DNA of 7,357 nucleotides, taken from Cyanobacteria bacterium UBA11153. Lineage in GTDB: Bacteria > Cyanobacteriota > Cyanobacteriia > Cyanobacteriales > Coleofasciculaceae. The translations under genes and the position numbers were made by a program. The stretch lies in assembly GCA_003511885.1 (NCBI GenBank), contig DOIX01000237.1, positions 23,421 to 30,777 of the forward strand, read 5' to 3'. Under the pieces are notes generated by a model that was given only the letters and a program-made list of their open reading frames with translations, was not told the origin of the DNA and ran no database searches. The first letter of the stretch is position 1; the number at the start of each line of letters is the position of its first letter. This document shows, one piece after another, positions 1 through 5,899 of this stretch.

Positions 1-55
1 GAGAATGAAACAGCCCTGCTTATTAAGGGGGGGAGCGACTGTAGCAGGCATTTAT

Positions 56-75
56 CCCACATTCCGCAGATGTGG
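56..75 (+). repeat. 20-bp palindromic repeat, left copy
   Basis: The 20-mer CCCACATTCCGCAGATGTGG occurs here and again, identically and in the same orientation, at 468-487. In this copy CCACAT (57-62) pairs with ATGTGG (70-75) around a 7-nt loop (63-69). The two copies bracket the transposase remnant, so they may be ends of the element or a dispersed hairpin into which it inserted; the sequence alone does not decide. Confidence 0.7.
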
Positions 76-147
76 CTGAGATTTTTTAATGAGTTGTGAA
101 AATTTGAGACATCAAAGTTTTTGTGTTTAACTTATGCGATTTTAACG

Positions 148-469
148 TCAAGCGAGTCTGTTTTTGTTACTTTGCTGTGCTTTGTATTCCGATAATACCT
201 CTTGATTGCTTAATAATTTATTGTCTAATATATTTGTCGCTAATATAAATCTCCCCGCTTTGATTTTTTCTGCTTCTATCGCTGATTCTTTTGGTTCTAT
301 TTTTCCCGTAACTTGATAAACTTTTTTCTTTTTATCTGGCTCTATTTTCTGCTTGTGTTTAGTTTTTTTTTTTGACTAGTTTTTCTTGAAATTCAATTTC
401 TAATATTTGGTGATATTTCCAGGATTCTGATAATCTTTTTATCGCTATTTCTCCATCGGCTATACAACC
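148..469 (-). pseudogene. IS1634-like (DUF4277) transposase remnant, truncated and frameshifted
   Basis: Read on the minus strand, 460-374 encodes a 29-residue stretch containing ADGEIAIKRLSESWKYHQIL. The frame then enters a run of 11 A (373-363) and stops at 361-359. Skipping one base of the run opens a 71-residue stretch (363-148) containing AGRFILATNILDNKLLS, then EYKAQQS, and ending at TGA 150-148. From memory, the KYHQ, RFILATN.LD and EYKAQQS motifs are hallmarks of the DUF4277/IS1634-type transposases frequent in cyanobacteria. Both ends are missing: nothing recognisable precedes the first stretch, and the part that normally follows EYKAQQS (ERGFRFLKDP and beyond) is absent. This is a non-functional internal fragment. 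A family search with the two joined peptides would confirm it. Confidence 0.8.
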
Positions 470-490
470 CACATTCCGCAGATGTGGGTT
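466..490 (+). repeat. Palindromic repeat, right copy
   Basis: This is the second copy of the 20-mer seen at 56-75 (identical over 468-487). Here the palindrome is longer: AACCCACAT (466-474) pairs perfectly with ATGTGGGTT (482-490) around the loop TCCGCAG (475-481), a 9-bp stem. It abuts the 5' edge of the transposase remnant, whose last readable minus-strand codons overlap it by a few bases. Confidence 0.75.
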
Positions 491-492
491 AA

Positions 493-643
493 AACTCAGA
501 TCTTGCACCAGTTTCAACAAGTTGAAAAACCTAACCCCCCAGCCCCCTTCTCTTCAAGGGAAGGGGGAGCCGGAAATCTTGCTCCCCTCTCCTTTTAGGG
601 GAGGGGTGAAAGTGTTAATTGAGAATGGTGCAAGATCTCAGTT
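493..643. mobile_element. MITE-like palindromic element, 151 bp
   Basis: The outer arms are inverted repeats with 17 of 18 positions matching: 493-510 (containing AGATCTTGCACCA) and 626-643 (containing TGGTGCAAGATCT). GTTAAAA occurs at both borders (488-494 and 641-647), possibly a target duplication overlapping the arms. Inside are two GC-rich hairpins: CCCCCTTC (543-550) with GAAGGGGG (560-567), and CCCCTCTCCT (584-593) with AGGGGAGGGG (597-606), which has one G-U pair and a TTT loop. There is no open frame of note. The size, terminal repeats and lack of coding suggest a non-autonomous element; its parent transposase is not identifiable here. Confidence 0.65.
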
Positions 644-739
644 AAAAGCGTGACAGCTTATAAGGAAATAGGAGAGCGGATGCCGAAGTGGGGACTAGGG
701 AGTAGAGAAGAGGAAATATAAAGTAGGTAAAATAAAGGT
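644..739. other. Intergenic stretch, no recognisable feature
   Basis: These 96 bases are purine-rich and lie downstream of the GT4 gene on its coding strand. I see no gene, hairpin with a T-tract, or repeat. No intrinsic terminator for the minus-strand operon is visible between 757 and 644. The nearest strong hairpins are those of the MITE-like element at 493-643. Confidence 0.5.
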
Positions 740-769
740 TTATTAGCTATTAACTATTAGCCATTAACC
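740..769. repeat. STRR heptamer repeat (CTATTAG type)
   Basis: Four consecutive 7-bp units, TTATTAG (740-746), CTATTAA (747-753), CTATTAG (754-760) and CCATTAA (761-767), plus a partial unit. This matches the short tandemly repeated repetitive sequences known from cyanobacteria. The repeat runs into the coding region: it supplies the stop codon (757-759) and the codons just before it of the adjacent GT4 gene. Confidence 0.8.
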
Positions 770-1893
770 ATTTTGTGATAAATTTCTAATGTATTAGCCG
801 CAATATTGTGCCAATTTAGATAGTTTAGGACGTAATTTCTTCCTGTAATTCCCATTTCTTGCCACTGGGTACGACGGTTGAGGAGTTGGATTAAACCTGT
901 TTTAATCGCAGAAATATCTGGTTTAACCACTACACCACAATCACTGGCAATAATATGGGGGGCAATTCCATCAATTTCTGACACTAGCAAAACTCGCCCT
1001 GCTAACATTGCTTCTAAAGCTGAATTGGCGAAACCTTCCAGGCGCGACGGGAGACAAAAGATATCGTAGTTAGCCATAATAGAGGCAGGAGGAGTATCGT
1101 AATCTGGCGGGAGAAAATTAACTTTATCTGATATCATTAGTTCTGCCGCCCTAGATTCTAGTTGCTTTTTATCTCCACCATCTGGCCCTTGGAAAGTTAG
1201 GTGAGCGTCGGTTGATGTTAAAATTTGGGCAAATGCTTCTAACAGTAAGTCTAGAGACTTTTGATAAGCATTGATTCTGCCAAAAAAGAATAGTTTTACT
1301 GCGCCAGTATTCCGCCACTCTAAAGCGGAATCTGGCTGGAAATTACTGGGATTAAATCCATTATGGACTTCAATAATTGGAGTTTTAATTCCTAATTTAC
1401 GCAACCACTCTGCTTGGCGACTATCCTGTAATTGTAAGGCTTGGGCTTCCTGCAATAAGCGTTTTTCAAATATATACCAGTATGGCCATTTAACTAGAGG
1501 ATTTTTCTGAAAAATCGCTGGATGGTAAATACTCCGTGGTGACATGATATAAGGAATATCATATTTCTTGAGAATCCGGGATATGCCATAAACGCTGAGA
1601 TTGAATAAACCGTTAATAACGACGATACTTTGGCGATGAATGGTATCGCGAATGTATTGTTTGAGAGTTGGTGCAATTTGCCAGGTAGGTTTTTGCTGCC
1701 GAGTGGCAAAACATTCAATTTTATATCCTGCCTGAGTCTGAAATGAAGTATTCTCTTTACCCTCACACAAAATCACGACATCAGCGCCACAAGCTGCTAA
1801 ACCAGAGGCAAATCCATGAGTACTTCTACTGGTACCGCCAATTATTTTGTCTCCTAATGGTGGGAAGTGTTTGAGATAAAGGTAAATTTTCAC
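757..1893 (-). CDS. GT4-family glycosyltransferase (GT-B fold)
   Basis: A 378-residue retaining-type glycosyltransferase, expected to move a sugar from a nucleotide-sugar donor to a growing glycan at the cytoplasmic face. The N-terminal acceptor domain starts with a beta strand (MKIYLYLKHFPP) and a GG loop (19-20), and includes MSPRSIYHP (117-125), typical of polysaccharide GT4 enzymes. The C-terminal donor domain (about 198-378) has FFGRINAYQKSLDLLLEA, with the phosphate-binding pair R206 and K212, and the signature LEGFANSALEAM with the EX7E glutamates E286 and E294. Length is normal for the family. The start is GTG: the upstream in-frame stretch has no ATG before a stop near 1957-1959, and no clear Shine-Dalgarno is seen. 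The last residues and stop lie in a heptamer repeat. It is the last gene of the minus-strand run, 216 bp from its neighbour. Donor and acceptor cannot be told from sequence. Confidence 0.92.
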   Translation of the reverse strand: MKIYLYLKHFPPLGDKIIGGTSRSTHGFASGLAACGADVVILCEGKENTSFQTQAGYKIECFATRQQKPTWQIAPTLKQYIRDTIHRQSIVVINGLFNLSVYGISRILKKYDIPYIMSPRSIYHPAIFQKNPLVKWPYWYIFEKRLLQEAQALQLQDSRQAEWLRKLGIKTPIIEVHNGFNPSNFQPDSALEWRNTGAVKLFFFGRINAYQKSLDLLLEAFAQILTSTDAHLTFQGPDGGDKKQLESRAAELMISDKVNFLPPDYDTPPASIMANYDIFCLPSRLEGFANSALEAMLAGRVLLVSEIDGIAPHIIASDCGVVVKPDISAIKTGLIQLLNRRTQWQEMGITGRNYVLNYLNWHNIAANTLEIYHKMVNG

Positions 1894-2000
1894 AATGATT
1901 GTACTGTAACTACACCAGAGCGAACTTCTATAAATATAGCAACCGCCACGTCGGGATTAGGAGAAATAAGGTCATGAATGCAATGGACAATTGACAATTT

Positions 2001-2116
2001 TTAACTGTCAACTGCGATAACTATCAACTCTCAACTCTCAAGTCTCAACTGTCAACTGCGATAACTATCAACTATCAACTATCAACTGTCAACTGTCAAC
2101 TATCAACTGTCAACTG
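2001..2116. repeat. STRR heptamer repeat (TCAACTG type)
   Basis: Fourteen heptamers of the form TCAACTG, TCAACTA or TCAACTC (one TCAAGTC, one TTAACTG) run almost without break, interrupted twice by the 9-mer CGATAACTA (2015-2023 and 2059-2067). A 27-bp block around each interruption is duplicated exactly (2003-2029 and 2047-2073). The last heptamer (2110-2116) encodes the stop codon of the neighbouring kinase-fusion gene. The related motif GACAATTGACAATT precedes the array near 1986. The rest of the gap, 1894-2000, shows nothing further that I can support. Confidence 0.9.
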
Positions 2117-3456
2117 CTATAAGTAAGTCTAAGTCTTTTGGCGGTGCGATCGCGCATATACTCTAAAACAATGGTTTCTACTTGCGTCACAACCTCTTCA
2201 ATAGGGAGAGAAGCGTCTACCACGTAAGCGTTAGACATATTCTGGGCAATTTGTAAATAAGCATCCCTTTGTCTGGCTGTTTCTGCCAAAGGTACTTCTT
2301 GCTTGCGGGATTGGAGGATTTCGGCTGGCGCATCTAGTACGATTAACAAATCCGGTTTGGGGATTAAGGGTGTCAACAACTTAACCAGCCAGAGATAGCC
2401 ACCATAACGATAGCGCTTGGGATCTGCGATCATATCGTAATAGTAGCGATCGAAAATCACCAAGGTGGAATAGACTAACTTGGGATATACCTTCAAGAGA
2501 TATCCCACAGCGTAATCAAACAGGTAATAAAAAAGTTTGACAGTAGACATCAACCAACTCCGGGGAGCTTCACCTTGAGGATCGATAGTTGGAGGATGAT
2601 AATGATTCGCTGGTATGCCTAATTTTGGCCTGATGTGCATATTGTGGGTGCGGCGAAAAGCTGGAGCTAAGTTTTGGCTAACTTCAGTAATAACCGTGCT
2701 TTTTCCGGAACCATCTGGACCTAAAATAGCAACCATCACACCTGTGGGATACAATACCCTTTTGATCCGCCTGACTAGATCTTTTAACCAATATACCCAT
2801 ACTTTCAATATATTTTCTCGTCCAACTTTGCCCAAAAGTGCCTGACGGAAATGCCCCATTTGATTGTTAACTGATTCCCAATTGCGATTTGCAGCGGCTT
2901 GTGAGATTACTCCAGCATCTATTTCGGGAAAGAAATGGAGGAGTTGTTCTTGGCAACCACGAGTATCTTCAGCGTAAATGTCGCTTAATCTTTGACAATG
3001 GGCTTCAGTTAGAACCCCCTTCGCCACTTTTTTCACCAAATAGTAAGCAAATTCTAACTGAGGAGTTGGCACTTGGAAAAACTTATAGGGAAGACGATTC
3101 TGTAAAAACTCTTCTCCCTTAAAAAAAACTCGCCCGTTGCGACGATAATCCAGAGAAACATCCAGAGCAATCAAGGTAGGTTTCACTCCGCCTTCTCTGT
3201 AGAGGACATAATAAAAGGCAGTGGCTTCGTGTTGGAGAACCTGGACGATAGTGGCTACCTTATTTTTAGCTATAATATAAGGAACTTCTTGGGGATCTTC
3301 AGAGATAGCGTCTATATCTGAACTAATGGATTCGGGAAAATCTAGATACCCGTGGAGGAGGCATAAGTCATGGTTTTCTTTTGCCAATACTCCAATAACA
3401 TCTGTAAACAATTCAGCTCTATTAACTGCTGTTGGACTATCGTATATTTGTTTCAT
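2110..3456 (-). CDS. Nucleotidyltransferase-like + thymidylate-kinase-like fusion protein
   Basis: A 448-residue two-domain protein. The N-terminal part (about 15-140) resembles the minimal nucleotidyltransferase fold: LLHGY (33-37), then SDIDAI with D47 and D49, and a third acidic strand ALDV with D99. The C-terminal part (about 238-435) is a P-loop kinase of thymidylate-kinase type: Walker A GPDGSGKST (246-254), the motif FDRYYYDMIADPKRYRYGG starting at F335, and LLIVLDAP (370-377). A helical linker (about 190-235) joins them. Kinases with this DRYY.D..DP.RYRYGG motif recur in polysaccharide clusters (established pattern, recalled), but their substrate is unknown to me, so a true dTMP kinase role is unlikely. 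The ATG start is the only good one; no Shine-Dalgarno is seen, and TACAAT lies 7 nt upstream. The stop falls inside a heptamer repeat. It lies 49 bp after the GT4 gene and is probably co-transcribed. Confidence 0.85.
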   Translation of the reverse strand: MKQIYDSPTAVNRAELFTDVIGVLAKENHDLCLLHGYLDFPESISSDIDAISEDPQEVPYIIAKNKVATIVQVLQHEATAFYYVLYREGGVKPTLIALDVSLDYRRNGRVFFKGEEFLQNRLPYKFFQVPTPQLEFAYYLVKKVAKGVLTEAHCQRLSDIYAEDTRGCQEQLLHFFPEIDAGVISQAAANRNWESVNNQMGHFRQALLGKVGRENILKVWVYWLKDLVRRIKRVLYPTGVMVAILGPDGSGKSTVITEVSQNLAPAFRRTHNMHIRPKLGIPANHYHPPTIDPQGEAPRSWLMSTVKLFYYLFDYAVGYLLKVYPKLVYSTLVIFDRYYYDMIADPKRYRYGGYLWLVKLLTPLIPKPDLLIVLDAPAEILQSRKQEVPLAETARQRDAYLQIAQNMSNAYVVDASLPIEEVVTQVETIVLEYMRDRTAKRLRLTYSS

Positions 3457-3505
3457 CGATCGGATTGTACCAATTAACTAGGGTCTGCTGCAAAAGTATG
3501 ATTGT

Positions 3506-4684
3506 CTAGAGGTGGGATGTTTTCTCAGAAGGCTTACCTATGACAAGGGATGCCACTTCAATCAGGAAGCGTGCGGCGGCTTCTGGAGTATGTTGGGCAA
3601 TGAGTTGCTGGGATCGACTGCCCAGAGGGATAATCAGATCCGGGTTATCGATGAAACGACTCATCAGTTTAGCCAGTTGCGCGGGATTGTGAGGATCGAA
3701 AATATAGCCATTTTCCCCTTCAACAATCATTTCCGATACTCCTGCCGCTTGGGAGCAAAGAATGGGTTTGCCCAATGCCATCGCTTCCAAGACTACCATC
3801 CCCCAAATGTCTTCTAGTGTGGGGAAAACTAAAACATCTGCATGACGGAAATAGGTTCCCAATTGACTGTAATCAACCCATCCTACCCAGAAAATGCGAT
3901 CGCGTAAATGGTGGCTGTCGATAAAAATTTGGAGTTCTTCCCATTTTTGTCCGTCTCCAATTATCATTAATGTATAGTTACGGTAGCCTTGTTCCTCAAG
4001 TAAGTTGCAGGCTTCTAATAGTCGATGAAGTCCTTTTCTCGTTTCAATTACCCCTGTAAATAAAAAAATTGGTTTTTGTAAGGGCGGGATCTTGGTTTGA
4101 GTCTCGCTTGATTCTCCACATAATGCCTGTGGTGTTGGCACTTGATAAGGTTGGGCGAAAACGCAACTTTCTTTAGCACCTAGTACCTTAATCAGATAAT
4201 TTTTTCCAGCTTGAGAGTTGGTAATCAAGGCATCCGCAAGTTTTACCATCATTTTTCGATATAATAAATGAGGTTGGGAATTCAAACGATCCGCACTGGG
4301 GGAACTCCCATCGTAAACCACAACTACTCGCCAACCTACCCAAAATTTTAATAATAGTACCAATAGAGTCCAAGTAGAGAAAGCACTAGTAAAGATTATC
4401 TGCGGTTTAAAGCGCAGGAGTTGATTAATAATGCTGGGCGAAACGAATGAGAAACCAAAACTGTACCCTCTAGTTGATGGGATTATTCTGATATATTTAG
4501 TTGCACCGACGACTTCTACAGTAAAGGCATCGGCAAATCCGGCTGTAAATCCAGGCCAATTTCCTGTATAAATAGTCGTATTTTTAAATTTCTGAGTAAA
4601 TTCTTTTAAAACTGGCTGCCAGTAAGAGGCTCTTCCCATTGAGGGAAATAGCCATGCCATCCGACAGTCATTAATATTATCCAC
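3506..4684 (-). CDS. GT4-family glycosyltransferase (EDxWG subtype)
   Basis: A 392-residue GT-B glycosyltransferase. The N-terminal domain runs from MAWLFPSMGRASYW (9-22) and has a hydrophobic strand/helix pair (about 105-124, LLVLLLKFWVGWRVVVVYDG) that could lie on the membrane. The donor domain has FTGVIETRKGLHRLLEA (209-225; R216 and K217 would contact donor phosphate), MIIGDG (240-245), and the signature PTLEDIWGMVVLEAM (288-302). In that signature the second EX7E glutamate is E300, while the position of the first is D292 (E291 adjacent), as in the known EDxWG branch of GT4. The start is GTG at 4684, fixed by a near-perfect Shine-Dalgarno 7 nt upstream; the ATG at codon 9 is the alternative. 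It lies 46 bp after the GT2 gene and 49 bp before the kinase fusion, so it is the probable middle of an operon. Sugar specificity is unknown. Confidence 0.92.
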   Translation of the reverse strand: MDNINDCRMAWLFPSMGRASYWQPVLKEFTQKFKNTTIYTGNWPGFTAGFADAFTVEVVGATKYIRIIPSTRGYSFGFSFVSPSIINQLLRFKPQIIFTSAFSTWTLLVLLLKFWVGWRVVVVYDGSSPSADRLNSQPHLLYRKMMVKLADALITNSQAGKNYLIKVLGAKESCVFAQPYQVPTPQALCGESSETQTKIPPLQKPIFLFTGVIETRKGLHRLLEACNLLEEQGYRNYTLMIIGDGQKWEELQIFIDSHHLRDRIFWVGWVDYSQLGTYFRHADVLVFPTLEDIWGMVVLEAMALGKPILCSQAAGVSEMIVEGENGYIFDPHNPAQLAKLMSRFIDNPDLIIPLGSRSQQLIAQHTPEAAARFLIEVASLVIGKPSEKTSHL

Positions 4685-4691
4685 TTTGATA

Positions 4692-4700
4692 CACCTCCTC
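4692..4700 (-). promoter_or_regulatory. Strong Shine-Dalgarno that sets a GTG start
   Basis: On the minus strand GAGGAGGTG is followed by TATCAAA and then GTG (4684-4682). The core AGGAGGTG is complementary to the 16S anti-Shine-Dalgarno, at 7-nt spacing. This favours the GTG over the internal ATG at 4660-4658. The other three minus-strand genes lack a comparable site. Confidence 0.8.
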
Positions 4701-4730
4701 TAATAAAGCGAAAAAATATTTATTTGTTCG

Positions 4731-5621
4731 CTATGATTGAGGTTTACCAAAAAAGAATATTTTAATTAATCTTCTGTATGGCAGCAACCAATAAATCGGC
4801 CAAAAAATTCCTCCATGACGCTGAGTTAATACCTTCCACTCTCCAATTGGAAAAAGAGTGACATCAGGAAGCGCCAATCCTTTCGGTTGGTTCATTTTCT
4901 GCCATTGTTTGCCCAATGAATCCTCTGAATTTACATAGCGATTAATTGAAGGATTTGGCGAACAAGTTCCCACATATCCTGGAGCTACCCAAATCGTACA
5001 TCCTTGGCTCCTAGCTCGCAAGCCATAATCTAAATCTGCTCCATAATGAGTGAGAGCAGAATCTAAGTTACCCACCACTTGCACTACGTTTCGGGGTATC
5101 AGAACGCAGTTCCCCGCCATGGTATCACAACGTTGGACTGTTTGGTTGGGTATGACTTTTCCCAATCGTAAGGGATGCCACCAGCGATGTTGTACTAATC
5201 CGCCATAAGTGAATGTACCCGTTTCCGGATCTCGAGTCGAACCAACGACAATTGAAGTAAGATGCCCCTCCTCAATCAGATGATGGGATGTGGCTAATAA
5301 ATTACTAATTGCTTCGGGATAAAGGAGGGTGTCATCATTGATCCAGAGGTAATAGTCGTAGTCTTCTGCCATGGCTTCCCTGAAGGCTAAGGCCATGCCC
5401 CCAGTCCAAAAGAGGTTACCATTCCCTTGGAGAATCTTTACCGCCGGATATTCTTTCCCCACTGCCTCCGCCGTACCGTCAGTACAGCCGTCATCCACCA
5501 GATATACAGTAAAAGTAACTTCAGGAGGAAGTATTTGAGCGAAGAGGGCATCTAGGCAAGCAAGGGTTTTTGGCTTGCGGTTGTAACAAGTAAGAAGGAG
5601 TGCAAGGCGATTCCCAGTCAT
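4731..5621 (-). CDS. GT2-family glycosyltransferase
   Basis: A 296-residue GT-A-fold inverting glycosyltransferase. Seen in order: LLLTCYNR (8-15) at the start of the nucleotide-binding half; LVDDGCTDGT (41-50) with the donor-binding D43 and D44; GNGNLFWTGGMALAF (66-80); the metal-binding DxD-type motif WINDDTLL with D96 and D97; CDTMAGNCVLIPR (165-177); and GADLDYGLR (194-202), with an acidic pair in the position of the usual catalytic base. The C-terminus (272-292) is hydrophobic with basic residues, consistent with membrane association. The GNGN.FWTGG and GADLDYGLR features resemble rhamnosyltransferase-like GT2 proteins, but the sugar is inference only. It is the first gene of the minus-strand run; no Shine-Dalgarno precedes the ATG. 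It is divergent from the sulfotransferase across 732 bp. Confidence 0.92.
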   Translation of the reverse strand: MTGNRLALLLTCYNRKPKTLACLDALFAQILPPEVTFTVYLVDDGCTDGTAEAVGKEYPAVKILQGNGNLFWTGGMALAFREAMAEDYDYYLWINDDTLLYPEAISNLLATSHHLIEEGHLTSIVVGSTRDPETGTFTYGGLVQHRWWHPLRLGKVIPNQTVQRCDTMAGNCVLIPRNVVQVVGNLDSALTHYGADLDYGLRARSQGCTIWVAPGYVGTCSPNPSINRYVNSEDSLGKQWQKMNQPKGLALPDVTLFPIGEWKVLTQRHGGIFWPIYWLLPYRRLIKIFFFGKPQS

Positions 5622-5730
5622 TGTATATCTATTTGAGCGGGAGCATAGTTCGACTTAAGACGCTTTTCCACGAAATAATCAGGGCTTGAGACTTCAATGC
5701 TAAACCTAAAATTAAAGTTCCCAGCACATA

Positions 5731-5760
5731 TCGAACTTAAGTTATATATTATTCTATAAT
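5731..5760 (+). promoter_or_regulatory. Possible sigma-70 promoter
   Basis: A perfect TATAAT lies at 5755-5760 in an AT-rich stretch. The best -35 candidate is TCGAAC (5731-5736, 18-bp spacing), which matches TTGACA at only 3 of 6 positions. Transcription would begin near 5767 and read straight into the inverted-repeat element, far from the sulfotransferase start. A chance -10 match in AT-rich DNA is possible. Confidence 0.35.
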
Positions 5761-5778
5761 GTGGAGATATTTGATGGA

Positions 5779-5892
5779 TTGGTTTGTTTGAGAGCTATAG
5801 GCTGGGGTAGCCTATAGGTTTTTAAAGGGAGGTGCTGCGATCGGCTTGGCTGCTGCCGAAGGCCATCGCATTTATCCCATCAAACAAACCAA
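5779..5892. repeat. Inverted-repeat element with two nested hairpins
   Basis: The outer arms TTGGTTTGTTTGA (5779-5791) and TCAAACAAACCAA (5880-5892) are perfect 13-bp inverted repeats, and pairing can continue outward with small gaps (GATGG against CCAGCATC). Within them are a hairpin at 5795-5817 and a second at 5836-5870, where TGCGAT (5836-5841) pairs with ATCGCA (5865-5870) and inner GGC/GCC pairs add support. It is either a MITE-like element or a structured RNA. The second hairpin resembles GCGATCGC-containing dispersed repeats of cyanobacteria. Confidence 0.6.
5795..5823 (+). terminator. Terminator-like hairpin
   Basis: CTATAGGCT (5795-5803) pairs perfectly with AGCCTATAG (5809-5817) around the loop GGGGT, followed by G and five T (5819-5823). 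It has the form of a rho-independent terminator for plus-strand transcription. If the -10 box at 5755 is active, the product would be an RNA of about 57 nt. The T-tract is short, so termination may be partial. Confidence 0.45.
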
Positions 5893-5899
5893 ATTCCAG

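Noticed and set aside
15..48. Hairpin CCTGCT/AGCAGG near the left edge
   Set aside because: It has only six base pairs with a 22-base loop and no T-tract; it could easily arise by chance.
878..1069. Plus-strand open frame inside the GT4 gene, and the similar ones at 1271-1510, 2615-2845, 2889-3122 and 3512-3817
   Set aside because: All lie antisense to well-supported genes with clear catalytic motifs, and their products look like nothing known.
1494..1766. Same-strand alternative frames at 1494-1766 and 4188-4373, and plus-strand frames at 6379-6633 and 6899-7093
   Set aside because: They overlap real genes in another frame, have no ribosome binding site that favours them, and show no domain.
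2110..3456. Housekeeping thymidylate kinase (tmk)
   Set aside because: The protein is twice the usual length, has an extra N-terminal domain, carries a DRYYYD..DP.RYRYGG motif unlike canonical Tmk, and sits among glycosyltransferases.
4658..4660. ATG at codon 9 of the middle GT4 gene as the true start
   Set aside because: The GTG at 4684-4682 has an almost ideal Shine-Dalgarno at 7-nt spacing, while nothing similar precedes this ATG.
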